Source of the DNA: Sisyra terminalis
Lineage: Eukaryota; Arthropoda; Insecta; Neuroptera; Sisyridae
Length of the DNA stretch: 64,000 nt
Direction: 5' to 3'
NCBI GenBank assembly: GCA_958496175.1
Contig: OY292278.1
Span: 23,126,001-23,190,000 of the forward strand
Positions 1 through 14,470 of this stretch are shown one piece after another. The position numbers were made by a program, and so were the translations under genes. The notes beneath the pieces are model-generated. The model saw only the letters and a list, made by a program, of their open reading frames with translations. It made no database searches and was not told the DNA's origin. How positions within the stretch are numbered: position 1 is the stretch's first letter; each line of letters starts with the position of its first letter.

Positions 1-947
1 TAAGGTTCATCATTTCTATTAAGTCGAGTGTAAGAATTGTCGTTTTTCAAATCGATTTCATGAAAGATAATAATTAATTTCGCTCGCTATATTTATACTC
101 ATTTTATTCTCGAAATTTATTTCAATAAATGGAAATTTTTCGAATATCGAACCAGGAAATAATTACAGCGTCTCTCTTCAATTTTATTTTACTCTATTGA
201 ATGTAATTTACGAATATTTCCTCTTATCGCAATTAAATTAATTAGCGCTAATAACCAACCGAGTAAACCTCGTTATAAAAACTCTAATTGCACGAGGCCA
301 AAGAACGAGCTTTAAGTAACTTCATCTTAAGTTAATTTCTAGTAATGTTTGATAATACTAGTTTTTTTCTTAGATCAAAAGACATCCGACATTGATTTCA
401 AAAAAAAATATAGTGGATCGAACCTTCTCGATTTCGTCTTCTGTTACGCTTTGTTCTCAGTCCCGAGGAATGCGTTTATCGTGTTGAAACATTCCTTGCA
501 AAATCCAAAATAAAAACTGAAACGCTTCTGGAATTCCAGCCACTCTATCTCGCGTTTTATTCCACGTTTTTTGTCGCTCGTAGCTCTTGGGCTTTCCTGA
601 GGAACAATTCTATTTTGGATCTTGGCACGGAAATGGGAGGAGATTCTTCGGTCTAAATTGTCTACGTCCTATGCTGCAAGAGCGCCTTTCCGCCCACGCC
701 AAGCGTTCCAAGTCCCACGGGAACATCTATGCTCCATTAATTAAACAATTATTATTGTTTGCGCGTTATTAAATTAAGTGCACGTGTGGTGCCATCACGA
801 AATTTTCCTCAAATAAAACGCTGAGGACAGCGGGCGTATTTGTCATATTTCTCGCACGTTAATTAACGTTTTAGATATGTTTCACTCCCATTTTCACTCC
901 CAGCCTCCAATTGTCAAATTCATTTTTCATCCACTAATACAAAAACA
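1..947. other. Putative unc-5 intron, no feature seen
   Basis: AT-rich sequence; the 61-codon frame at 587 has no family resemblance. Confidence 0.4.
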
Positions 948-2358
948 GTATGTGTACTTATGTACGCGTATGAGAAGTTATACTTCTTTGGTATAGTCAA
1001 AAAGATGTTTTAATCCACTGCCGTAGCCTTCTTCGATAGTGCCTGACCTGGCATACCAGTTATAAGATTTGTAATTACTAAAATATGATACAATTTTAAA
1101 CACAAATTATTTTTAATATCACAATACATAATAAGAAAACGTATGTTTTGCGGCAAAGACAAGGACAAAGAATATAAAGTTTTAAATACATCCATGTCAG
1201 TGAAATAAAAATATAATAATTATTGGCTCAAATTTGAACTACAATGTCATTAGTTTCAACTGTCATTTCGATTTCATTCAATTCACAGTTGTGTCAGTGT
1301 TGGGTTGTGAATATTTCACGAAATGTAACTGGTTTTCAAATAAAATATTAAATTGGCTATTTATACATAGATACTATATGTTTACACATTTGGTTACTTA
1401 TACAAAATGTTTATTACATGTTATATGAATTAACCGTTTAACCAAATTAACAGATTGGGTCACATGTTTGAGAAATACTTATCGAATTATACTATACATT
1501 ACATTATACATTAAATATCATGTATAGGTATGTATAAACAATCCTTAGTAGCAACGTTCTAAAAATATATTAAAACAAATGTAATTTGAAATATAATGTA
1601 TCAATTGACTTTTATTACATTATTTTAAATATTACACTGAATAATTTCGGAAAAAATGTTTCTTTTAAATTCATTTTAATTCCCATAATAATAATAATAG
1701 GCAAACGTAAGTAATATGTAAGCATATATTTCGACAAAGGTAGAGAAATATTGTAAACACTTACGTGTGAGTGAAACGCCATCATTGTTTCAAATTTGAA
1801 CTGAATAATTGTCGCTATGGTTTCAACAGTCATTTTGATTTTATTCAATCAATTGCCAATTTTCACCACTTGTCAGTTGTGTCAGTATTGGGTGGTAAAT
1901 ATTTTACGGGAAATTACTAGATATTTATTAATATAGTTATTATTTTGACAGTAAAATTCGAAAATATTTAGTTCAATGATATTCTCCATATTCTAAAGAT
2001 TTTAACCGTTCTTAAAAAAAATACATACACTGTTAAGTGTATATGATACTATATGTATTTCTTGACTGTTTGCTAGCTATAACTTCGTATCTGATTCGGG
2101 ATTGTTCGGGATGTTCGCCCCTCTCTGCCTTTCCGATAAACGAAAATCATGTGCGAATGCTGGATTAACATTATCGATGTGATAGATTGTTTTAGTCGTC
2201 TTAATACTATACATGTCGCTCCCAAAAATCGGTCTGATTTTGCCCACTTGAACCGTTTGGGAGCAATTTCATATTGCTACTTTAAAGCGTCATTTTGTTA
2301 ACAATTCACTCTCATGTATTTTTTTTTTCAAAACGCCGGTAAAGAAATATAACTACAA
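948..2358 (+). mobile_element. Non-autonomous TIR element, family 1, copy A
   Basis: It begins GTGTACTTATGTACGCGTAT followed by GAAGTTATACTTCTTT and ends with the inverse, ...CCGGTAAAGAAATATAACTAC. It is about 1.4 kb and shares order and sequence with copies at 5619-7066 and (reversed) 60651-62175. It carries two copies of an internal core (near 1242-1332 and 1786-1922) ending TGTGAATATTTCACG. Open frames inside are short and degenerate; no transposase was recognised. The superfamily is not assigned. Confidence 0.7.
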
Positions 2359-5300
2359 AATGCATCGTTACGCTTGTCTCTTCAAATTTTTTGCGGTTGC
2401 GAATTTCTCTCTCCAAAAATTCAATCGGAATTCCTTATTTGGTAAATCGAGACATCATCACGATTTGTTGATATAGTTGATATAATTTAGAGTCGTTCGT
2501 CGCTTTTTTCGTTGTTTTCATTTGTTTTTTTGGACGATTGTCTTTTGTTTGGTGATAATTATTATATGCCGATGGTCGATTGTTATCATCATTAGCGCAC
2601 GAGATGCAATTAAAATGCCTGAAATGTTGACGAGGAATTTTTCCTGTTGATTCTCAAATCAAGTTGGCTTTGGTGGAAACCGATTAGAGATCTAGCCAGG
2701 CTAGATGAGTCGCAGCCGTCTTGGATTTGAACGTTTTATTGTCAAAGCTTAAAGTTATTGATGATATCTCGTTTTAATTATTTTTTTTTTTAGAAATTCT
2801 TTCTACCAAGTTTTGTGTAATAGGAGTTGAATGTGTTAGAAAAAAAATGGGGAAAGTAGTAGATAAATTGAAAGACGTTTGAGTCGTATTTGTCTTTGTT
2901 CTAGTCGTTATCAAGCGGAGGAAAATCCTGAAAAAAAATCTAATCTTCTTTCGTTTGAAAGCTTGTCCATTTGGTCTGTGCTCGGGGATTTTAATCGCTT
3001 TAAGGAGTTCGGATTAAAACAATTCAACTTTGTAAAAGTCTTTCTTTTGTTTTACACTGTTATAAATAGAAATTGGAAACTTGATCTAGTCACATTGGAG
3101 AAGTTTGAACGCCGCGCCGCCGCCGCCTTTGCCTTTTTTTGCGAAATTTAAAATGTAAATTTTTCCGTCTTTGAATATTCATAGTTGGCGAATTCTTCTT
3201 GATCATATTTGCAAAAATCGATTAGTGGCTCGATAATAAATCTCGATGGTCGATCGATCGATTCACCAAACCGGATTTTGTACGACGAAAATTAAAACAA
3301 AACGATATGTATTATATGGTTGGGGCTCGATCGGCTCGACGATCAGTTCTCGTTTTGGATTTTATTTGTGGGGATCTATAGATCGCCTCGATTGCCAATT
3401 AGATCAAAGCAAATAACGAAATGTCATTCCCTTGTTTTGCAACGATGCTCGTGGGACGAGATCGACGCGATTTATTGGCATTAAATGGAAATTAAATGCA
3501 AATCAATGTATTGGAGTATTGAGCGTTGTGCAACAGATGGTAAAACTCTGCACTTCTTCTCATCGACTTTTTGGAATTCTTCATGAGATGTTTAGATTTT
3601 TCACGTTCGTGCATTATGCCAAGCATTCACGTCAATGACTTAATTATGAACACATAGTAAAATTATGTGTTTTCGATCCGGTTCGAAGGACCATTAATGT
3701 ATTCCACCTAAATTTTTCTTGAATTGTATGGATTTTTCATTGAAATTCAACACAAATTCTATCCGGTTGAGGTGAATTCTTTTTGTCTCGACAAGAAAAT
3801 AAGACGAAGAAGATATGAAAAGAAGGCAAGCGACATTGCGGATAGGAATTGAAGCGATTGCTATCACACGGGGAATCGAAACGGCAACAAAATAAATTAA
3901 ACTAATTAACTAGCTAAAGCCATGTCATTTAAACGTTTAAACTGTTTAAACAGTTTAATGAGAGAATTGAGCCAGGTACGAGTACACAAACACATCGATA
4001 TCTTCCTCATTCTTCACCACAATCAAACTCATTCCGTCTTTCTCTTTCTACCAAAGATCTATCAAAGAACACTTAAATTCCGACAATAAAGAACGAAACG
4101 ATCCAAACAGGACATGAAATCGAATTATGATAATATGGAGCATCTTTTATTCCCTCAGGAGCGCAGCTCGCTATAACTTGAGGGTTAAGTGAAGCCAAAT
4201 GAGGTTAAATTTAAATTCGAAAAATGGGAACGTTTAACGTTTATGCCCTCATCCAGATGTCGAACGCGGGAGCTTGGGGGTGGAATAGGAATTTCACTAG
4301 TTACATGAGAGCTTTATTGTATTGCATTGTCTTCGATAAACTAAAAAGTAAAAAAAAAAACGGTTACGTTCTTGTTGAGTTTTGTAATTTTGATCGTGCT
4401 GAAGATGTTTTTTTGTTGATTTTGCATATACAAGTAAGCCATGTTTTATGCAAAATAAACGCGCCATATTTAAACTTTTAAATTTTGAAACGTCCATTCT
4501 TTCAACTACGGTTTTAAATTTTCCTGTTGTTAGAAAATGGTTTAGCGCATGAAATTCAAAGATTAGGTTTTTGTTGGTGGAATTAAATCGGAAAAGAACG
4601 AAAGAGTGAAAACAAAAATTTGAGTAGTAAATAGCAAATGCGGTTTATTGAAATGTAAATGTTGCGAATAGACGCATACCGTCATACCGTTTCTCCACAC
4701 TGCCAACATCCATTTGTTTACTATGTAAATAACATATTAATTTCCGTATTTTACTCGAAATTCATTAAAAGCGATGCACGGCAAGTTTAATATATTTATG
4801 GGGGAGTTAGAAGCGATTTTACAAATAGAAACGCTTTCATTTCCCTCCCTCCACCAACGATAAAACGTTACTCTACGAATTTATAAACATCATATGAGTT
4901 TCGCCTATCTATATCTATATATAAACCAAATACACTCAAGCGGTTCTGGCTTTTCACGCAAAATGTCCCACTTATTCATCTCTATATGAATATTACTGTT
5001 TTAGGCACGAGAAGTTGACTTAATCGCAAAGCCGCCGACAAGTCTTTCACCCCCCAAAAACCTTCCCTCACCGTTAAACTAATAATTATTCGATGAACAC
5101 TTGCCATTTTAAATAGACCGCGTGAGAAGTCGTCAAAAGAAAACCTGCCATATCCCCGAGCCAGAAACTTGTACGAAAACTCACCCCTCCATTAACCCCA
5201 TTGAAGAAAAAAAAACTTTACAACATTTTCCCTTGCCAGCAAGCCAAACTTCGTCGAAACTCACGCGTGAAAGTTTGCCTGTTAACGAAAGGGTTAACGT

Positions 5301-5618
5301 AACTGAAACTATTATTTTATGGAAGTGTGACGTCATCGTACATGCCGAGATGAGATGAGCAGCGAATTTAGTGAAAAGGATTTTCAGTGCGAAATGAACG
5401 AAGTTTATTTTATGCGGGGAAATAAGGGATGGAAATTTTGGCAGTGCTAAGGGTTGGAATTATTGAATCATTAATGGGATTTTGATTTGCATTTGCACAC
5501 AACTAACGAAGGCACTGGTATTCGACTAATATTTTAATGGTATAGTGGCGCATCAGGAGACTAATGGGAAATGTAAACAGTTAGATATGATAGATTCAAG
5601 ATGGTTTCAACAAAAAAA
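2359..5618. other. Putative unc-5 intron, no gene seen
   Basis: Short frames (90 codons at 2879, 85 at 4224) show no domain. One TGACGTCA palindrome occurs at 5328. Confidence 0.4.
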
Positions 5619-7066
5619 AAGTGTGTGTACTTATGTACGCATATGAGAAGTTATACTTCTTTGGTAATGTTAAAAATAGATTTTTAATCCACTGCCCGTA
5701 GCCTCTTTTAGTAGTGCCTAGACTAGCATATCAGTTATAAGATTTGTAATTACTAAAATATGACACAATTTTAAACACAAATTACAAGGACAAAGAATAT
5801 AAAGTTTTAAATACATCCATATAACTAGAATGCAAATATAATAATTATTGGCTCAAATTTGAACTACAATGTCATTAGTTTCGACTGCCATTATACCTTT
5901 AGCCATTTACCAGTTATGTCAGTGTTGGGCTGTGAATATTTCACGGAATGTAACTGGGTTTCAAATAAAGGATTAAATTGGCTATTTATACATAGATACT
6001 ATATGTTTACACATTTGGTTACTTATACAAAATGTATATTACATATTATATGAATTAACCGTTTAACCGAATTAACAGATTGGGTCACATGTTTGAAAAA
6101 TACTTATCAAAAATCTTTACCATATAGAAAGTAGATTGTTGTCATTAAATATCATGTATAGATATGTAGAAACAATCCTAAATAGTGACGTCCTGAAAAT
6201 TATATTTAAACAATAGTAATTGAAAATTTTATTTACTCATTTATATCTATGTATTGAAAATGATTTTCAATTCAAATATAGAAAAATATAATAAAATATT
6301 ATGTATCAGTCAACTTTAATTACAGTATTTTAAAAAATTACACTGGATAACTTTAGAAAAATATGTTTCTTTTAAATGTATTTTAATTCTCATAATAATA
6401 ATAATAGGCAAGCGTAAGTTATATGTATGCATATATTTCGACAAAGGTAGACAAATATTGTAAACAAATACGAGTGAGTGAAATACCATCATTGTTTCAA
6501 ATTTGAATTGATTGGTTGTTGCTATGGTTTCAACAGTTATTTTTATTTCATTTAATCAATTGCCAATTTTTAACGTTTGTCAGTAGCGTCAGTATTGAGC
6601 GATGAATATTTTACGGGAAATTACTTCTTACTTGTGTATTAATATGGATATTGTTTAGACTGTAAAATTCGAAAATATTTAGTTCAACGATATCTATTTT
6701 TTCAATGGTCTAAAGGTTCTAACCGTTCTGGCTGTTTCTAACTGCTTTTGTTTGCTATAACTTCGTATCTAGTTCGGCATTCTTCGGGATGATCGAATCC
6801 TCTCTCTTCGAGTCCTCCAATAAACGAAGAACTTATGCGAACACATGCAAGTGCTGGGGTTAACTTGATCCATGCGATAGTGTTTTAGTCATCTTACTAT
6901 TATGCATATCGCTACCAAAAATCGGCCAGATTTCGCCCGTTTCAACCGTTTTTTCTCGCTAACCGTTTGTGAGCCACTTCATACTGTTACTTTAAGGCGT
7001 CATTTTTTTAAAACTTCAGCCTGTTTAATTTTTTTTTCAAAATACCGGTAAAGAAGTATAACTTCA
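5619..7066 (+). mobile_element. Non-autonomous TIR element, family 1, copy B
   Basis: The 5' end GTGTGTGTACTTATGTACGC plus GAAGTTATACTTCTTT and the 3' end ACCGGTAAAGAAGTATAACT form terminal inverted repeats. It is collinear with copy A at 948, with small indels, and has the same two internal cores (near 5860-5955 and 6490-6625). Confidence 0.72.
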
Positions 7067-8990
7067 AAAAAACTAGTTAAGATCAAACAGTCAATTGATT
7101 TCAATGTGAACAAAAAAAAAAAAAAAACGAAAATCAACGTTTGCAATTGCTTGTAACATAAGATTAAGCTATTCATGTATATTATGAGTTTATTTATAGT
7201 GAACTTTATATTTTTATTTTTTGAAACACGCATTCTCTCAATCAAAAAGACAATGTGACATTAATTGTTTCAACCACTATAATTATTTATTTATTTCGGC
7301 CATAATGAGTGTGCAACGAAAGGAAAAAAACAAATGAAAAATTGTTGAAAATTTTATCAAGAACAAAAGAATAATGGCACGACATTATTTTGTTTGTGTA
7401 ACCAAAACATTTGCATATGTGTTATATAGAAGTGAAGGAAATGCATATATCTATGTTAAGTTGGAGGGATGCTTGTTCAGTTCAGAAACAGATGCTGAGG
7501 ATGAAATGAGAGCAGAACATTTGGCTTTCTTCTGGAGGCCCAAAGACAATGGGCTCATTTGATGCGACACTGATAAATGCATTTAAATTATTTTCCATGT
7601 CGTAAGCTAATCATCCATTCACAGCATCCCACGCATCTGGACCGAAATGCACGCGAGATGAAATCATTATAAAATATACGAGGTCTATCCAAATATTATG
7701 GAGAATACAATTTTATTAACCGCAACACAAACAAAACAAATTAAAGTGAGAAAATCAAAGTAAATTTTACCAGAAAAAATTTTTAAGTGAAGCTAGACTA
7801 TGTATATTAGCATAGTAAATGTTACGGTAAATCGGAATTCAGCTACTTATAGTTTTACAAGTATAAATAGGCAATAACATGAATGATTTATGACTTTGAA
7901 GCTTATTAAAGCAATCAATCAATTTGACGAGAATCGATTTTTTATTATTTTGTTGTTTAGAAACTAGGAAATCTTCGCAGTTAAAAAACTAAGTTTTTTT
8001 TTTTAAATACTTAACATGAAAATAATTCAATAGGATTATTTCTGAGAAGTTGCAAGAAAAATGATATCTGGTAGGCGTTTTGTTTTTAAAGAGAAGAATA
8101 ATGAGTTGAGTCATTACATTTTTTCCTCTGATAAATTTTTGTACAAATGCAGTTTGATTTAAACAGTAATTTTGAGAAAAACTTTCCATGAACCATACCA
8201 TGGGCCATGGATAGATTCTAAAACTTATTGTAAATCTATTTTAATCATTATACTAGCTAAATCCGGCAGATATTGCCCTGTCTATATAAAAGATATAAGC
8301 TGAAAATAAATAAATTGAGTTCTAAGAAATATATGTTCGGGAAACACTTAAAAACACTTCCCTAAGCAACCCGCAGAATTCTTCGCTACATTTACTGTTA
8401 CTTGCCTTCGAGATAAACATGTTTTCATTCAGACTTGAGAAAAACCGCTTTATTTTTGAAAACATTGCTTTAGCGCGAAAATAACGATTAAAAACCTCCC
8501 TTGACAACCCACAGAATTTTCACTTTGCCTGTTGATGTGCGACTATATTGAGTCCTTTGATTTGATACAAACATACGTGAATATGATTAGAACGTTTTGT
8601 ATTAAATTCCATACGATCGGTACAAAATTTTTGTTGATGTGCGATTTTGAACAAACGAACCTTACATTTGCATAAATAAATAGACTTTAATGTCATTGAA
8701 ACAAAATATAGTATCTATTAATATAGTTTTTAAAACAAAAATGTCTTAAGGAATTTTGTATTATTTTGGAGATGACACTTTTCGAAATCAAAAAAGTAAA
8801 ATAAAATGTACAAATGAAGCTAACTTTTATTTTATTTTAGAATACAAATCGTTTCTTGATTTCCTAAAATTTTCTCGATTTTTTGGAAGATAAATGTTAA
8901 GTTTCTTGATATGTAACATTTTAATCGTTAAAGCCAGTTTAACAAGTTAATTAGCTAAGAGAACAAATTTTTAATTGTTATATAATTATC
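7067..8990. other. Putative unc-5 intron, no gene seen
   Basis: A 62-codon frame at 7374 is unrecognised. An imperfect direct repeat of about 30 bp (CTTCCCTAAGCAACCCGCAG and CTCCCTTGACAACCCACAG) lies near 8350 and 8490. Confidence 0.35.
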
Positions 8991-9140
8991 ATCGCTTTAT
9001 AACTTTAAAGCTCTGAAGCAACTTCAGAGTTAATTAAAAACCGTAAATCGAGACATTTTGAAAATTTGCTCATTACAAGAATCGAACCAAGCACTTCCCA
9101 GTGTTGAAGCGGCCACCTTGATCACTCGGCCATCGTCTTA
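8991..9140 (-). mobile_element. tRNA-derived SINE, copy 1
   Basis: On the minus strand the head reads GATGGCCGAGTGATCAAGG (A box, 9120-9132) and TTGGTTCGATTCTTG (B box near 9079-9088), as in a degenerate Ser/Leu-type tRNA. A body containing TCGATTTACGG and CAGAGCTTTAAAGTTATAAA follows. The body matches copy 2 at 14471, which supports a SINE rather than a functional tRNA gene. Confidence 0.6.
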
Positions 9141-10129
9141 ACGAACAATAAGAAACAAAAAAAACTAAAATCAACTGAAAAAAATTAAACGTGAAAAATT
9201 TTCCTTCAAACATGAAAAGCTACCTGTTACCGACATGCCAAGCTAGCATCTCCTCTATGGAACTGCGAGATGATGTTAACTTTTATCGATAGGTCTTCGT
9301 CGTTAGGTCTATTAGATCCATTGAGGTAGATACAAATATGAAGGAGAAGAGAAAAATTTTAAATTTCGCGCTATATAAAATTTAATGTGGTATGTCTGCA
9401 TGCGTAAAGCGCAGACTTCAATTATTTATAACTATTAATTAAGCATTCAAAACAACTTATATTAACTTAATAATTTTTTTTTAAAAAAATTGAAAACAGT
9501 TGATTAATGGCCAATTGAATACTATCGATTAAGGTCATCATCATCTCGCAATTCCATAAATGAGGCGCTAACTTTGCACAGATATCTCTGTTACTACTGA
9601 AGTTTTTAATGTTAAATATTTTTTCGCTTTGCCAGAAAAATTGCAAAAAAATCCATTCATATATTTTTTGCTAGGATCTTGTAGGAAAGTTATTTTCCTC
9701 CTAAACTCAATATTTTTCGAAATTGAAACGTTTTTATACCAAAAAAAGCAGTGAAAATATATATATAAATATATACTTATGTATATTTATATAATATTTA
9801 AATGTATAACTCCCCCCCCTTTAATTTTGTTTTTTCTCCCTGTGTCAGCAATAGGTTTAGTAGGATGTTAAAACCCACTAAAATTTGGTAAATATAGATG
9901 CTATCCGAACGAATTGTTCCTGTTTTTATCATGATTTTATGGAACCACTCCTACTAGTAACTATAAAAAATATTTACTATTTCTAAACTGTACAGTATGT
10001 AATTGTATAGTTAAACAGTTTTTTGGTTTTCATAAACAATTTTCATAAACGGAATAGTCCCTTTTCAAAATCTCAGATTCAATTAATACCATAATGGCAG
10101 TGTTTGGTTTGAATTTATTCGAAAATTGG

Positions 10130-10640
10130 CATGTCTTTGTATCGAAATCATAGTGTCCTTCTGACCAGTCTGGCCGTGCGGATGTTTTTCGTGTTCCGAT
10201 TTGCCCCTTGGTCGGATAGTCTTGGGGTTGCATTTTCTCCGTGCGTCCGAGAGAAACAGATCGAGTTCAATATGTTCCTGGGACTAATGAATGGGACCGC
10301 CTTAATCGTGTTCCCCCTCGAGGCCCCCCCGACAATATGTGACTGATGTGTCCCGAAGGACAACGCTTGCGGTCTCACGCGCGCAAAATGAGCGAACGGG
10401 AATCCGGGAGTGCGCTCACTTTTCCGAATATGGAACGGTATTGTTTTGCAACGGTGGTCGAAATGCCTCTTTTTTGTCCACTCATCCCCTTCAACTGACC
10501 GCACACTGATTGTTTTCCCAACACACATATATTTACTGTTATAACCCGAGTCTAACGATATATACAAATCGACCGATTATTAATGCGAGCACGCCGGTTC
10601 GGAGGACCCGATATCGATAAAAACTCACCCGATTGCACTC
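10130..10640. other. GC-richer island 1.2 kb upstream of the Ig1 exon
   Basis: Local base composition is clearly richer in G and C than the surroundings, with open frames on both strands (139 codons on the minus strand) that show no domain and no splice logic. It could be an intronic regulatory block of unc-5; this is inference from composition only. Confidence 0.3.
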
Positions 10641-11843
10641 AAACGCAATTCAAATGCACCAAATTAACAATCTCATCAATTATTCATAACATCTATATAT
10701 TAATTAAATCTAAACGTTCAATTTCAAACTAAAAATATATCAGTTTTCCATCTCGGTTAAACTCACCCAAGAAATCATCTTATATCCTTTAAGAAAGTTG
10801 CTATGAATATATTAACATTAAATAATTAGAAATAATTTTTTTCCTATGTTAAATCATTCTTCTCCGTCATAGTCCATATAATGGGACAATTTCTTATCTT
10901 AGCTGCTTCTTCGAGTCGTTCGAGAAAGAAGAACAGTTTTATCTACATAGGTTTTTATGGGCTTGATGCGCTTGAATCTTCACGACCATAATAAATTATT
11001 ATTTCGTAAATAACACGAAAAAAGTAAATGGAATAATCAAATCAAAACGGGTTTTTTTTCCTCCTAACGTGGAATTCCATCGTGTGTTTTGTCAATTTAA
11101 AATGTTAGAGAGATCGTAATCGCTTAACTGGCAATAACTGGCATGTTAAGAATATTTTATAGTCAAATTTTTTTTGGGAACCATACTGAAATTATTATCC
11201 AAGAGATTCACTTGACAAAATAAATGATGAACCAAATAAAATGTAAAACAAATGAGTACAAAAAGTGCAGCACTTTGCTCGTTTTATTGGTAACATTTCT
11301 TTAGATGGAACTGTAAAATAAGTGAATCACTTAAAAGTGACGTCATCGTTAAATGTCTTTAAATATTTGCATTTCATTCAGCTACTTTAAAAGCGACCCA
11401 ATTAATTTGAAAAAGTGATCTTGAACACATCGTGGGCGTTAATTTCTCTTCGGCTTATTTGAGCGTTTAAAATGTAAGAAAAAAAAATCCATATGGTTCT
11501 CTAATGATGTTCTCGTTAAAAATGATCACCCTCACAACTTCTTCCCCGTTTATTGCTTAACAGTTGAATGTTGAGGAAAAAATTATTTTTGGAACGCAAC
11601 AATTTTAATGAGCCCAGGGGATGTTGCATCGCTGGCATTTCGGTCGTTTCACCACCCGTCACTTGCAAGGGATGATTGAATTTTTGACGCTAATGACAAA
11701 GTGAGTTTCCCGAATGTCTTTTCAGTCATAAATCATTGTATTAATATGGTATTTTTGAAAGATTAACAAGGGTTGATTTGGTGATTAGGGAATATTTGCA
11801 TTAATTGCCTGCGGCAATTAACTCAATTTTCTTCTTGTTACAG

Positions 11844-12266
11844 ATGGCTTGCTTCTGGAAACCCTACATCACATACCGGTAGAACATACCGAACCAACGG
11901 AACCACCATCGGAAAAGCATCACGAAGAAGATCCATCGAATTTGCTGGAAACCGCAAATAATTTACCAATTTTCTTGCAAGAACCCAAAGACACGTTTGT
12001 GATTAAGAACAAACCTGCAATTTTGTACTGTAAAGCAGCACATGCTCTTAAAGTTTATTACAAATGTAACGGCGCGAAAAATTTACAAGCAACTCAAACG
12101 GAGTTTGTTGATCCTCAAACCGGGATTCGTGTAATTGAAGCCGAATGCAACATAACCCGGAATATGGTCGAGGAATTTTTCGGTCGCGAAAAATTTAAGT
12201 GCGAATGCTACGCCTGGACTTCCCGAGGTCAAATCCGGAGTCAACCAGCGACCATTGAAGTAGCAT
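11844..12266 (+). CDS. unc-5: unc-5 netrin receptor, internal exon encoding Ig domain 1
   Basis: UNC5 proteins are transmembrane receptors for netrin that mediate repulsive axon guidance. Established order: Ig, Ig, two thrombospondin repeats, membrane segment, ZU5, UPA, death domain. This exon opens after a TTGTTACAG acceptor with 2 nt completing a codon and runs open to a GTAAGT donor (exon end phase 1). It encodes about 40 residues of acidic/Pro-rich linker (TEPTEPPSEKHHEEDP), then a typical UNC5 Ig1: LPIFLQEPKDTFVIKNKPA, the first core cysteine in ILYCKAAHALKVYYKCNGAK, an extra Cys in EAECNITRN (also an N-glycosylation sequon), and FKCECYAWTSRGQIRS. The four cysteines fit the two disulphides known for UNC5 Ig1. 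The frame remains open past the donor to 12388, but that tail does not resemble the family and the canonical donor is preferred. The start codon and signal peptide must lie upstream of the window. Confidence 0.93.
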
Positions 12267-14470
12267 GTAAGTTTTTGCTTTCCGGATCTCTGGAAATTTA
12301 TTCCGAATGTGACGCCACTTGGCGTCAACTTTCCGAAAACTTGATGCATTTAGCAACCATATGTTGTTCCCGATATTTGTTATTATAACTACTACGTGTT
12401 AACTTTCTCTTTAGTCAAATTAATTAAATCGGGAAATTCCCGGGGTTTGTCCATGTCTAGAAAATCCACCATGAAATTAGTTTGTATGTAGAAATTACCA
12501 CGATGACTTCATGATTAACAAATGCCCGAGCATCCAAGCGAATTATCACGCCAGAATAACCGGACAATTTACAGTTCGGTATTGTTCTCAAGTGAAATGA
12601 AAAAAACTTCATTTAATGCCGAAAAAAATTTAAAGATGTCACTGAGTTGAAAAAAAAATGATGTCATCATCCACTTCATATCATTTCATCGCTCCATATG
12701 TTTTTCCTGCGACAAAAAAGTAGTTCTATCTATCTAAATATTTTCCCTTTCATTTCCCTGAGTGTTTCAAATGAAAAAATAAATTATACAATGAAAAATT
12801 ACACAATATAAGATATAAATAGGGAGTCATTTTTCATTTGGACTAGCGGATTCCATCAGGAGCGGGAAATGAGACACATCTATTAGAGACAGATGCATCT
12901 CGGAGGGATTCTCGAGCGGGATGAATCAGGAATATAGACAAGCGAATGGACGAGGAAAATTTCATCCAATTCGCCCGGTTTGTTGTGTCTTTCATCCAGT
13001 TCCATCCCCCGTAAACGGCTCCAGTTGTTCCATTAACTTGTCTTTACAGTTCTAATTCACGCATCCATTTAGAGCCATTCTTGAAACTCCTCACCTTCCA
13101 CTCGGCGGCGAGCATTGTAATCATTATCGTCATGATTCCATTATCCCATCAACGTTCCCAGTTATCCAGAGCATTAAGAAATGAAATGTCTTTTTATCAT
13201 TTTGTCAACATCAACAAAAGTATACGATTTTTTTTCCTCGAAAAATAAATGGAAACTTTTACTTTGATGAAAAAAATCTCCTCATTTTTGTTATTAATTT
13301 TTTTCCTTTCCAATTTTTTCCGTTTCTTCTTCTAATAATCCACAAAGCAATCCGCAATGAATTAATCATTTTCATCCCAAAAATATACATTCCCTGAAAA
13401 TCAATCTTGAGCGGAACCATCAATGAAAATCTTTACAGTTCATTTGTCAAGATGAAAAATTTCAGCGAAAAAAAATTAACATAATTTATCTCTATTTCTT
13501 TCATTCTCTATATCGAATGAAATTCGTTCATATGAAATTCAATTTTAATACCATAAAACATCCATTTTGTTCTTCTTGCGAGGAACTTTACAAAGCAGTA
13601 AAGGCGATATAACGAAGCCAAACAAGCAAAAGAAAAATGTTTTCTTTTTAAACTAAAATATTTGCTTCTAACACTATCGAGCAAACATATTCACCTTCAT
13701 TAGAGTTTACTCTTTGACGAACATATCAAAGAAACTTGGCAAATATTTGATGTGGTTACGAAAAAGTGAAGTGAATTCGTTTCAAACTCTTTACATTTGA
13801 TAGATAGAACAAGTTGCCATTTGGACGTGTTTAGTGGAATTTCACTAGGAGCTTTCATCGAAAGCTCTTCAGTATTAACGGCCATATTCTTTGATAAGAT
13901 CTTCTCATTTCTAAAATAAAAATATACAATTTACATTGAAGTTGACCTATGCAATATTTTCAACAAAAAAAATATTTTATTAACATTGATATTGGAAAAA
14001 ATAAACCAATAAATATGAAAATTTTGAAGACCAATAAATCGGAAATATATAATGCTTACTATGTCCATATATTATCAATTTGTATCAAGGTTTGTAAATT
14101 ACACAGGTTGCTCCATTAGCAAAAAAAAAATGACGTCATACGAAGAATTTTGAAATTGAATCAGTCTGAAGATATGTACGAATTTCTTCTGGATACGTCA
14201 CGTATCCATCACGTAGCCACCATGAGACCACCTGTGTATTTTATAAACCTTGAATTTGTATTAGAAAAGTATGGAAAAATTTTCATTCCTAACATTCGAT
14301 TTGTAATCTATTTAAAACCCGAATAAAAACCTAATAATGAACGAATGACTGCACCGACTTCTAACTATTTAAAAAGAAATAGATATATCTCTTACTTCAA
14401 CTTTTTAACACAAATTAATCCAAATCTACCGCTTGGGTGGAAAACAGGCATAATTTTTAATACTTTCTAA

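Noticed and set aside
9072..9137. Functional tRNA gene
   Set aside because: A and B boxes are present but the acceptor and anticodon stems do not fold cleanly, and the downstream body is shared with another copy, as in a SINE.
10148..10567. 139-codon minus-strand open frame
   Set aside because: No domain, no splice context, lies in a GC-richer patch where stops are rarer; a second frame overlaps on the other strand.
12267..12388. Continuation of the Ig1 exon frame to a stop at 12388
   Set aside because: The sequence after the GTAAGT donor loses family resemblance, whereas joining 12266 to 56981 restores VAYLKKQFE in phase.
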